A DNA stretch of 64,000 nt from Mogibacterium sp. (GTDB taxonomy: Bacteria > Bacillota > Clostridia > Peptostreptococcales > Anaerovoracaceae), in assembly GCA_017510725.1 (NCBI GenBank), contig JAFWMD010000060.1, forward strand, positions 1 to 64,000, given 5' to 3'. The position numbers and the translations under genes are program-made. The notes under the pieces were generated by a model. That model made no database searches and was not told the DNA's origin. It worked only from the letters and a program-made list of their open reading frames with translations. Below, piece after piece: positions 29,642-37,062 of the stretch (position 1 is the first letter of the stretch; each line of letters starts with the position of its first letter).

Positions 29642-31258
29642 CTACTTAACATTGTTTTCGCTGTCAACGTCACATACCAGAATGCGCGCACCCTCGCCCT
29701 CAAGGAACCAGTCGAGCTTCTCATCAAGCTCATCATTCGAAGTACACTCACTGTATGTCAGTCCGTACGCCTCGGCGATCTTTCCGTAATCAGGCCAGTC
29801 GCTGAGCTTTACGCCTTCGTAATGTGAATTGTAGTTCTTGTGCTGGTATTCCCTTACCAGTCCAAGGAATCTGTTTCTGACGAGGAGTATCCTTAAGTCT
29901 ACATTATTATTGCGCATCGTGGCGAGCTCGTTCATCGCCATCTGGAACGCTCCGTCACCTATAACTGCGACAGTCTGTTTCTCTGGTGAAACGAGCTTAG
30001 CTCCTATTGCTGCAGGTATCGAATACCCCATGGTGCCCATGCCGCCGGTCGTCATGAAGCGACCTTCCTTCATTATATAATTGTCTGCGCTCCAGAGCTG
30101 ATTCTGCCCTACATCTGCCACATATACGGCATCATCATCGAGTTTTTCGGAGAGTTTCTGCACCATCAGGTTCGGGTCCACCAGCCTGTCGCTGAAAACG
30201 CGGGTATCGACAGTGCTTTTCTTTATCTCTTCAAGCTCTTCTATCCAGCTGTCTTCCTTGCGGCTTATGTCGCCATCAAGCATCATTGCGAATATTTCGC
30301 TGAGATCACCTACCAGCGGAATGGTAGGGCCGACGTTTTTTCCGATCTCTGCAGTATCTATATCAATATGTATGATTGCTCGTCTTGTGAGTTTCTCCGG
30401 CTTCGGAATGGCTCTGTCAGCTATTCTCGCACCAACGACCAGCAGAAGATCTGCTCTTCCCACCGCCTTATTTGCATACGGTTTGCCGTTATTGCCCAGC
30501 ATGCCGAAGTTAAGAGGGTGTTTCTTAGGGAGCACCCCCATTCCCATCATTGTATGTACAAGAGGGATATTGAACTTTTCGCAGAACTCGCGAATGACCT
30601 GCTCACCGTTTCCGAGGATGACTCCTCCGCCTGCACAGATGAGAGGTTTTTCTGCCTGATCCAGCAGATTTATTACTCTTTTCAGCTGTATCGGATTGAT
30701 CTTTATCTCAGGCTTGTATCCGCGGATGATCACATCGGCAGGATACCTGAACTGTTTCTTCAGCTCTGCCTGCTGCACATCCATAGGAATGTCGATCAGC
30801 ACCGGTCCCTTGCGGCCCGTAGATGCGATATAGAACGCCTCCTTGAATACCCTCGTGATGTCATCAGGATCCTTTACAAGGTAACTGTGCTTTACGAATG
30901 ATCCTGTTGCACCGCGCATGTCGGCTTCCTGGAATACATCGCGGCCAAGCAGCTTGCTTGATACCTGTCCCGATATTGCAATAAGAGGAATGCTGTCTGC
31001 ATAAGCCGTCGCAAGAGCAGTGATAAGATTGGTAGCTCCCGGACCGGATGTCACCACGCACACCGCCGGCTTGCGCGACATCCTGGCATAGCCGCTTGCT
31101 GCGTGTCCGGCGTTCTGCTCCTGACGCACCAGAACATGCTCGATACCCGAGTTGTACAGGCCCTCATAAAAAGGCGCTATCGCCACTCCGGGATAGCCGA
31201 ATACCAGGTTTATTCCCTCTGCCTCAAGGCACTTCACCATCGCTTCTGCACCGGTCAA
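29642..31258 (-). CDS. ilvB: Acetolactate synthase catalytic subunit 1
   Basis: 538 residues if started at TTG 31256-31258. I choose this because AAGGAGG lies 9 bases upstream and the product then begins like other IlvB proteins (TGAEAMVKCLEAEGI); an ATG at 31288 would put the RBS inside the coding region. ThDP marks: RQEQNAGHAASGYARM, GPGATNLITALATAYADS, VIGDGAFQMAMNELATM. First gene of the branched-chain operon. Both ilvB copies use TTG. Confidence 0.93.
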   Translation of the reverse strand: MTGAEAMVKCLEAEGINLVFGYPGVAIAPFYEGLYNSGIEHVLVRQEQNAGHAASGYARMSRKPAVCVVTSGPGATNLITALATAYADSIPLIAISGQVSSKLLGRDVFQEADMRGATGSFVKHSYLVKDPDDITRVFKEAFYIASTGRKGPVLIDIPMDVQQAELKKQFRYPADVIIRGYKPEIKINPIQLKRVINLLDQAEKPLICAGGGVILGNGEQVIREFCEKFNIPLVHTMMGMGVLPKKHPLNFGMLGNNGKPYANKAVGRADLLLVVGARIADRAIPKPEKLTRRAIIHIDIDTAEIGKNVGPTIPLVGDLSEIFAMMLDGDISRKEDSWIEELEEIKKSTVDTRVFSDRLVDPNLMVQKLSEKLDDDAVYVADVGQNQLWSADNYIMKEGRFMTTGGMGTMGYSIPAAIGAKLVSPEKQTVAVIGDGAFQMAMNELATMRNNNVDLRILLVRNRFLGLVREYQHKNYNSHYEGVKLSDWPDYGKIAEAYGLTYSECTSNDELDEKLDWFLEGEGARILVCDVDSENNVK

Positions 31259-31306
31259 GATAATGTCCCTCCTTACATTTTGTTTCATCTTGTATGCGTA
31301 ACAAAT

Positions 31307-31335
31307 ACTTTATCACGATTGATGAAATCTAACAA
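31307..31335 (-). promoter_or_regulatory. Candidate promoter of the branched-chain operon
   Basis: Minus-strand TTGTTA (31330-31335) and TAAAGT (31307-31312) with a 17-base spacer. Transcription would begin near 31300, leaving only about 40 bases of leader before the ilvB1 TTG. That rules out a T-box or peptide attenuator in this leader, unless the true start lies further upstream. Confidence 0.5.
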
Positions 31336-31372
31336 TTCCTTTCTGTATTTTTTGAGATAATTTACAATTTAC

Positions 31373-31414
31373 AAGTGGTTTTTTGTTGACACAAACAATA
31401 AAGTGGTTTACTTT
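31373..31414 (+). promoter_or_regulatory. Leucine dehydrogenase promoter with direct repeats
   Basis: TTGACA (31386-31391) and TACTTT (31409-31414) with a 17-base spacer. A 9-base direct repeat AAGTGGTTT occurs at 31373 and 31401, 28 bases apart, one copy upstream of the -35 and one in the spacer. This suggests an operator in the gap shared with the ilv operon. Confidence 0.5.
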
Positions 31415-31463
31415 TTTATATGTCAAATAAAAAAAGTAACTAAAAACAAGAAAGGATATCCAT

Positions 31464-32507
31464 ATGACTAACATTGAGATGATCCGTGCCTATGGGCATG
31501 AGCAAGTTGCATATTTCAACAACGAAAAAGCAGGCCTTAAAGCGATTATCGCTCTTCACAATACAAATCTCGGTCCGGTAGTAGGCGGATGCAGACTCTG
31601 GCCTTATGAGAGTGAAGAAGCAGCACTTTTCGATGTTCTCAGACTTTCACGCGGCATGAGCCACAAGAACGCTGCTGCAGGAATGCCTCTCGGTGGCGCA
31701 AAGGGTGTTATCATTGCACATCCATCCCAGAAGACTGAAGCCATGTTTGAAGCTTTCGGCGAGGCAGTAAACACATTCATGGGCAAGTACTATACAGCTG
31801 AGGATGTAAATACAGATACAAAGGATGCTGACTACATGCTGCGCACTACAGAATACGTAGTAGGCCGTGCAGACGTATCCGGCGACCCTTCTCCTTTCAC
31901 ATCCATCGGCGTATTTGATGGTATCCGCGCTGTTGCACAGTTCATGAACGGTTCCGACAGCCTTGACGGAATGAAGATCGCCGTACAGGGACTCGGCAAG
32001 GTAGGTATGGGCCTGGCAGAGCTTCTGCACGAAGCAGGCGCAAAACTGATCGTATGCAACAACTCGAACCGCGAAGCAATGAAGTATGCGGTTGAGCAGC
32101 TCGGAGCAACCGAGGTTCCAAAAGACGAGATCTATGGCGTTGAATGCGACATCTTCGCACCTTGCGCTCTTGGCGCTGTCGTAAACAGCAAGACCATCCC
32201 ACAGTTCAAGTGCAGAGCTATTGCAGGTGCTGCAAACAACGTCATCTATGATGATGCTGCAGGCGAAGCTCTCAAGGCACGCGGCATCCTCTACGCTCCT
32301 GACTTCATCATCAACGGCGGCGGAGTAATCAACGCAGGCCAGGAAGCATTCACAACTTATGACAAGGAGAACGTGCTCAAGCAGGTACACAATATCTACA
32401 ACACAGTTTACAGAATGCTCGAAGAGTCCAAAGAGACAGGCAAGCCTGAAGGTGTTATTGCTACAGAATTTGCTGAAAACCGCATCAGAAACGGATTTGA
32501 CGCGTAA
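31464..32507 (+). CDS. Leucine (branched-chain amino acid) dehydrogenase
   Basis: 347 residues, Glu/Leu/Phe/Val dehydrogenase family. Reversible NAD-dependent deamination of Leu/Val/Ile. The catalytic Lys region is MPLGGAKGVI, the Asp region AEDVNTDTKDADYM, and the NAD fold VQGLGKVGMGLAELL; TFAPCALGAVVN-like and IAGAANN segments follow. Length and the ALHNTNLGPVVGGCRLWPY start fit leucine dehydrogenase better than glutamate dehydrogenase. AAAGGA RBS. Divergent from the ilv operon. Confidence 0.92.
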   Translation: MTNIEMIRAYGHEQVAYFNNEKAGLKAIIALHNTNLGPVVGGCRLWPYESEEAALFDVLRLSRGMSHKNAAAGMPLGGAKGVIIAHPSQKTEAMFEAFGEAVNTFMGKYYTAEDVNTDTKDADYMLRTTEYVVGRADVSGDPSPFTSIGVFDGIRAVAQFMNGSDSLDGMKIAVQGLGKVGMGLAELLHEAGAKLIVCNNSNREAMKYAVEQLGATEVPKDEIYGVECDIFAPCALGAVVNSKTIPQFKCRAIAGAANNVIYDDAAGEALKARGILYAPDFIINGGGVINAGQEAFTTYDKENVLKQVHNIYNTVYRMLEESKETGKPEGVIATEFAENRIRNGFDA

Positions 32508-32530
32508 ACGCAAATCAACTGAGACAAATC

Positions 32531-32567
32531 AAAAAGCATATCCGCAATCAGGCGGATATGCTTTTTT
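32531..32567 (+). terminator. Terminator of the leucine dehydrogenase gene
   Basis: Stem GCATATCCGC/GCGGATATGC flanked by an A run and TTTTTT, with a 6-base loop. Classic intrinsic terminator. Confidence 0.92.
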
Positions 32568-32714
32568 GGTACTTTAAATGTTTCCGCGGTCGCCCTGTCC
32601 AGTTTTTCCGGATGATCACAAAACAGTCAGGCGCGACAGTTTACAAGCGGAAGTCTTCCTATTATACTTTGTCTGTAATCTGATTTAAGTAACAGAAATT
32701 TGGAGACCGTATCA

Positions 32715-33392
32715 ATGGCTAAGAACAAAACCAGAAGCAACAAGACTTCCTCCCAGGCAAAGCCTAAGAACGAGGCTCAAAAAACCTCTAAGGTTTCTGA
32801 TAAGCCAAAGGATGTTCTTTATCAAATCAAGACCAAACGCGATTCAGGTGTTTTAAAAGCATATATCACTTTTACATACCGTGTGTTCCATCCTAAAGTT
32901 ACAGCAAGGATGGTACTCTACGGGCTCCTGATAATCGCACCGGGCTTTGTCGTTAAAACCCAGGCGCTGAAGATCATTCTCTGGGTATTAGGAGGACTGG
33001 TAGTCCTTCTCGGACTCTTCCGTCAGTATATCTCGCTTGCCCTTACAAAAAGATCGGATGCGGATTACCGCAATGGTACTGAATTCGTATATGAATTCAC
33101 CCAGAATGACGCTTCGTTTTTCCGTGATGGCGAGCTATCTGTATACAGCAGCAGATACAAAGACATAGATGCCGTCTTCTATGACGAAGATTATTATTAT
33201 CTCAGTCTTACTAGCAGAGAATTCTTTGTTATCCCTATGGACAGATTTACTATCGGAGATCCGTCTACCTTCGGCGATTTCATGTACAAGAGATGTAAAA
33301 AAGTGTGCCGCTGGATCCCTGCAAAGCTTGGCAACAAACTCAAAAAATACCGGTCAAGCCGTGCCGTCATCAGAGACCAAATGCACCGCTAA
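32715..33392 (+). CDS. YcxB-like membrane protein
   Basis: 225 residues from ATG 32715 (GGAG upstream). Basic, disordered N-terminus (KNKTRSNKTSSQAKPKNEA), two hydrophobic segments (about 75-110), and a C-terminal PH-like domain with FTQNDASFFRDGELSVYSSRYKDIDAVFYDEDYYYL and FVIPMDRF, as in YcxB-like proteins. Function unknown. A decayed copy of its beginning lies at 12.44 kb. Confidence 0.7.
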   Translation: MAKNKTRSNKTSSQAKPKNEAQKTSKVSDKPKDVLYQIKTKRDSGVLKAYITFTYRVFHPKVTARMVLYGLLIIAPGFVVKTQALKIILWVLGGLVVLLGLFRQYISLALTKRSDADYRNGTEFVYEFTQNDASFFRDGELSVYSSRYKDIDAVFYDEDYYYLSLTSREFFVIPMDRFTIGDPSTFGDFMYKRCKKVCRWIPAKLGNKLKKYRSSRAVIRDQMHR

Positions 33393-33430
33393 AAAAGAGC
33401 TGAACCTATGAGTTCAACTCTTTTATTTTT
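33391..33430. terminator. Bidirectional terminator
   Basis: AAAAGAG-C-TGAAC pairs with GTTCA-A-CTCTTTT across a 6-base loop, with A and T runs on both sides. It overlaps the 3' ends of the convergent YcxB-like and flavodoxin genes. Confidence 0.8.
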
Positions 33431-33999
33431 TTAATTACCGGTTCAAGAGAGTCTCTGCTCATACCGTCATAATCGTTTTTGGCTCTTTCAATGATGAGAT
33501 CCGCGTCCTCTTTTTCATACAGTCCGTAAGCCCCGACCTCGATAAAATTCTTAAACAGTGCTTTGTCCAGCATTATCAGTTTATTTTTCCGGATCGTTCC
33601 CGGAAGCATGAAGAAGCTTATATTGCCTTGTCCTTCACACCCGTTCCGGCGGCGAAGCAGATCGACATAAGACTGACTGTCCGGGTCACCGAGGCCTACA
33701 CCGCATATGAAAAGGTTTCTTCCCTCAAGCCCGAAATTATTATAATTCTGCCACAGCATGTTCAGCATGTGGATATCACCATTACGCACGGCACCGATAT
33801 ATACAACATTTTTATACATGCTGACATATCCCAGCTTTCTCTTGTCGAACCCCATGCCATCACATTCGAGCTCCTCCATCAGCCATTTTCCGTACTGCAG
33901 AGAGGTGCCGTGTTTGCCTGCGCACACAACGATCGTGTCTGTTGAATCTCCGCCATCTGCTCTTCTGCTCTCTCTTGCTGTCCTGTTGGGATTCTTCAT
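33406..33999 (-). CDS. Flavodoxin-domain protein (HemG/Flavodoxin_5-like)
   Basis: 197 residues from the ATG at 33997-33999, with AAAGGA 8 bases upstream. TIVVCAGKHGTSLQYGKWL resembles the FMN-phosphate loop, and YKNVVYIGAVRNGDIHML plus LFICGVGLGDPDSQ fit the flavodoxin fold of protoporphyrinogen-oxidase-like proteins. No heme genes nearby. Assignment to the fold is moderate; function is open. Confidence 0.65.
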   Translation of the reverse strand: MKNPNRTARESRRADGGDSTDTIVVCAGKHGTSLQYGKWLMEELECDGMGFDKRKLGYVSMYKNVVYIGAVRNGDIHMLNMLWQNYNNFGLEGRNLFICGVGLGDPDSQSYVDLLRRRNGCEGQGNISFFMLPGTIRKNKLIMLDKALFKNFIEVGAYGLYEKEDADLIIERAKNDYDGMSRDSLEPVIKKIKELNS

Positions 34000-34185
34000 A
34001 AGCTTCATCCTTTCGTATCACTCTAAATATCGTAACAGCTGAAAACCGTGCCATAAAATATTACTATATAAACGGTATATAAATCAAATATCGTTCAAAT
34101 GCTTTCCGGGTCTCTCAAAAAGGAGGGAAGGTTGAAAAACTGCAAAGAACAACCTTTAAATATTCACATAATCGACACATTAGTA

Positions 34186-34213
34186 TTGACTTGGACTTAA
34201 GGAATGCTATAAT
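34186..34213 (+). promoter_or_regulatory. Strong promoter of the TauE-like permease gene
   Basis: TTGACT (34186-34191), 16-base spacer, perfect TATAAT (34208-34213). The sequence from the -35 to about 10 bases past the -10 is nearly identical to that in front of the LysR gene at 36033. CTTAA/TTAAG-type half-sites flank the -10. Confidence 0.85.
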
Positions 34214-34285
34214 CTGTCTTAAAGAAGTGTTGAATCGCGTATTCAATATTCTAATAATAGTACTATTATTCATAGGAGGTTTTTT

Positions 34286-35212
34286 ATGTCTAAATGGATT
34301 CTTATTGGTATAGCTCTTTTAGGACTCGTTTACAACGTCATCCTGATGTGGAGAAAGATGAAAGAGATCCGCGCAATGCCTGAAACAGAATTCGGCTGCA
34401 CCGGCGAGGAACTCTGGCAGTCGCAGAAGAAGCACTTCTGGTACAACTTCATTCTTGCCGGAATCATTGCTAACTTCTTCGACACACTGGGTATCGGATC
34501 ATTCGCTCCTACTTCGACAATGTTCAAGGTAGGAAAGTCAGTAGACGACGTTCTTGTACCTGGTACACTGAACGTAGGCGACACGGTTCCTGTATGTGTA
34601 GAGGCAGCTGCATTCTTCGGTCTCGTAGACATGGATGTTCTCACACTCGTAACCATGATCGTTGCATCCGTTCTCGGTTCATACCTCATGGCTGGTATCG
34701 TTTCCAAGTTCGACCGTAAGCACGTACGTTACGCTCTGTTCGTAGGACTGTTCCTTCTCTCCATCATTATGTTCATGAAGTGGAGAGGCGTTGGCCCATT
34801 CGGCGAAGTCGGAACAGAAATGGGTCTCCGCGGAATCAAGCTGATCATTGCTATTGTTGTCAACTTCGTCCTCGGCGGACTGATGTCCATCGGCGTAGGT
34901 CTCTATGCTCCTTGCATGGCTCTCTGCGCACTCCTCGGACTCGATGTCGGCTGCGCATTCCCTGCTATGATGGGTTCCTGCGCATTCCTGATGGCATACG
35001 GCAATGGTCCTAAGTTCATCAAGGAGGGACGTTATGACATGAACGCTTGCTGGGCTATGGCTCTCGGCGGTGGTCTGATTGGAGTTCCTATCGCTGCATG
35101 GATCGTTGGAAGCCTGCCGCTTTACTGGCTGACTCTCATGGTTGTAATTGTATGCTTCATCACTTCGCTCCTCTACCTGAAGGATGCTATTCAGAAGGGA
35201 TCTGCTATCTAA
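34286..35212 (+). CDS. TauE/SafE-like membrane permease
   Basis: 308 residues with about eight hydrophobic segments. Two homologous halves contain FFDTLGIGSFAPTSTM and GLYAPCMALCALLGLD, the repeated glycine-rich motif of TauE/SafE/TSUP permeases (export or uptake of sulfite, sulfonates or organic acids). Very strong AGGAGG RBS. The near-identical promoter on the LysR gene downstream suggests joint control. Substrate unknown. Confidence 0.8.
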   Translation: MSKWILIGIALLGLVYNVILMWRKMKEIRAMPETEFGCTGEELWQSQKKHFWYNFILAGIIANFFDTLGIGSFAPTSTMFKVGKSVDDVLVPGTLNVGDTVPVCVEAAAFFGLVDMDVLTLVTMIVASVLGSYLMAGIVSKFDRKHVRYALFVGLFLLSIIMFMKWRGVGPFGEVGTEMGLRGIKLIIAIVVNFVLGGLMSIGVGLYAPCMALCALLGLDVGCAFPAMMGSCAFLMAYGNGPKFIKEGRYDMNACWAMALGGGLIGVPIAAWIVGSLPLYWLTLMVVIVCFITSLLYLKDAIQKGSAI

Positions 35213-35251
35213 TTACTATCAGCGATTCAGTTACAATTTACAATGAACTGC

Positions 35252-35283
35252 AAAAGAGCCGGTCAGAAGTGACCGGCTCTTTT
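35252..35283. terminator. Terminator after the permease gene
   Basis: 13-bp stem AAAAGAGCCGGTC/GACCGGCTCTTTT with a 6-base loop. Symmetric, so it can also serve the convergent minus-strand gene. Confidence 0.9.
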
Positions 35284-35308
35284 ATTCTCATGATCAGTTC
35301 TTAAGTCT

Positions 35309-35902
35309 CTAATTGAAACTCTCTCTCAGCTTACCGTCAGACTTGACGACCTTCTTTTTATATGGAGCAAGCAGGTCATCCAGTTCGTATTTGTCGAATG
35401 GCACCAAAGCGTAGAATTTATCAAGGTTTTCTTCCGTTTCGGAATCTCTGGTCTGTGTGTTCAGAGTTGCCTTACCTTCTATACAAAGTACTCCTGCCTC
35501 GTCATCGCGTATGATTTTTTTGATCTGTGCGTCACGTATGTAATAAGTCTTGAGCTTCATTCCCTGCTGATATACATAATAGACAGTATCGTCGCTGACC
35601 TCGAACCTCGCATTGTGAAATCCGTTGAACGGATCCTGGGACATCCGCTTGCCGCGGCGGGAAACAATAAACGTGAGAGCTGCTACTGCCCAGATCGTTA
35701 AGTGTACCGGAAGCTGACTCGACTCAGCACCCTGCGTCCTGAGCGCTACGCTTATTATGACGGCAAGACCCGCAGCGAGGATCACGTATGAAGCGATCTT
35801 GAATCCGAAACCTTTCTTCGTCCCCTTAGCCCACATATGCTTTCTTTTGTTAAGTATACCGAGATCTCCAGGGTACACATCATTATTAGGATCCAGTTTC
35901 AT
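35309..35902 (-). CDS. Two-TM membrane protein with PH-like cytoplasmic domain, unknown function
   Basis: 197 residues. Two hydrophobic helices (about 33-78) separate a short N-terminus from a domain with FEVSDDTVYYVYQQGMKLKTYYIRDAQIKKI, resembling the YcxB/PH-like fold also seen at 32.7 kb. No closer family recognised. It sits on the opposite strand between the permease and the LysR gene. Confidence 0.6.
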   Translation of the reverse strand: MKLDPNNDVYPGDLGILNKRKHMWAKGTKKGFGFKIASYVILAAGLAVIISVALRTQGAESSQLPVHLTIWAVAALTFIVSRRGKRMSQDPFNGFHNARFEVSDDTVYYVYQQGMKLKTYYIRDAQIKKIIRDDEAGVLCIEGKATLNTQTRDSETEENLDKFYALVPFDKYELDDLLAPYKKKVVKSDGKLRESFN

Positions 35903-36032
35903 ATGATTCTCTCCTTCTTCTGGTAAAAGATTTCCTAGACATTGTACATTATATGTTCTTAAAAGTAAATTTTTACTGCTTCATGCAATCGATGCGGTAA
36001 TCATAGCTTTGTCTAAGGTCATCCGTATTCTG

Positions 36033-36060
36033 TTGACTTGGCTTTAAAGAATGGTATAAT
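36033..36060 (+). promoter_or_regulatory. Promoter of the LysR gene, twin of the permease promoter
   Basis: TTGACT (36033-36038), 16-base spacer, TATAAT (36055-36060). It agrees with the promoter at 34186 at 32 of 38 positions by hand alignment, including TTGACTTGG, GAATG and TATAATCTGT. Confidence 0.85.
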
Positions 36061-36109
36061 CTGTATTAAGAAACTGTTTTATCATTTTGTTTAAACGGGT
36101 TTATTATTC

Positions 36110-36994
36110 ATGGATATTCTGAAATGCAAAGCATTTGTAACGGCCGCTGATGAAGGCAGTTTCACTGCAGCCGGCAAGATTATGGGTTACACACCCTCAG
36201 GTATCAGCCAGCTCGTAGCTGCCATGGAAAAAGAGTTCGGCTTCTCGCTTCTTATGCGCAAGAGCAACGGAGTCGTACTTACCCGTGAAGGCGAATACAT
36301 CTATCCTCTTGCCATAGAGTTCATTGAAAAAGAGACCGAGTTGTATAAGGCCGCTACTGAGCTCTCGGGGATGTACAAAGGCAATGTAATGATCGCTGCG
36401 TATTCCAGTATCGCCGCGCAGGTGCTTCCTCAGATCATCAAGGATTTTACCGACCTGCACCCTTCCATCAATATACAGATAGAGGAGGCTACAAAGAACA
36501 AGATTGACAAGATGGTCACCTCAGGCAAAGCCGATCTTTCATTCTCATCACGGCTCTCAAACAAGTCATTTGTATGGATACCTTTTGCCGAGGACCGCAT
36601 GGTAGCTGTTCTTCCGGGTGATCACCCGGATGCATGCTTAGAGGCATACCCTATCAATAAATGTAAAAAGGAAAATCTCATAATGCCGAGCGAGGGAGAT
36701 GACGCAGATGTAAGGGAGCTTTTCAAGCGTCACGGTATCGTCCCTAACGTGCGGCTCACCACTCTTGAAAACTATACAGCCATAAACATGGTTGAGAAGG
36801 GCCTTGGCATAGGCATAATGAATGAGGGAATCACCAGGCACTGGAAAACCGGAACAGTTATTATTCCCGTAGATCCCCCGAGCAGCATAGAGCTCGGCAT
36901 TTGCCTTCCGTCGCTTGAGGATGCGGCACCTGCTGTCAGAGAATTTGTCATCTTTGCAGCAAATCAGCTGAAAGTAAAAATACCTGAGCAATAA
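36110..36994 (+). CDS. LysR-family transcriptional regulator
   Basis: 294 residues. N-terminal winged HTH (CKAFVTAADEGSFTAAGKIMGYTPSGISQLVAAMEKEFGFSLLMR), then the periplasmic-binding-like effector domain (GNVMIAAYSSIAAQVLPQII). The ATG lacks a clear Shine-Dalgarno, so expression may be low. It probably regulates itself and the TauE-like permease through their shared promoter sequence. Confidence 0.92.
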   Translation: MDILKCKAFVTAADEGSFTAAGKIMGYTPSGISQLVAAMEKEFGFSLLMRKSNGVVLTREGEYIYPLAIEFIEKETELYKAATELSGMYKGNVMIAAYSSIAAQVLPQIIKDFTDLHPSINIQIEEATKNKIDKMVTSGKADLSFSSRLSNKSFVWIPFAEDRMVAVLPGDHPDACLEAYPINKCKKENLIMPSEGDDADVRELFKRHGIVPNVRLTTLENYTAINMVEKGLGIGIMNEGITRHWKTGTVIIPVDPPSSIELGICLPSLEDAAPAVREFVIFAANQLKVKIPEQ

Positions 36995-37005
36995 CTCAGG
37001 TATTT
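36978..37005 (+). terminator. Hairpin overlapping the LysR stop codon
   Basis: 11-bp stem AAATACCTGAG/CTCAGGTATTT with CAATAA loop; the stop codon is in the loop. No good T run, so perhaps a stability element before the true terminator. Confidence 0.5.
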
Positions 37006-37023
37006 CCTGCAACCGATATATTT

Positions 37024-37050
37024 CCGGGCAGATAAATGCCCGGTATTTTT
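37024..37050 (+). terminator. LysR terminator
   Basis: CCGGGCA/TGCCCGG stem with a 6-base loop followed by TATTTTTA. Confidence 0.8.
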
Positions 37051-37062
37051 ATGCCCGGATGA

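Noticed and set aside
31259..31463. T-box or leader-peptide attenuator for the ilv operon
   Set aside because: No TGGNACCGCG-type antiterminator sequence, no terminator hairpin and only about 40 bases of predicted leader.
31647..32513. Minus-strand ORF of 288 codons antisense to leucine dehydrogenase
   Set aside because: Cys/Ser/Val-rich translation without motifs; it is the shadow of a strongly supported gene.
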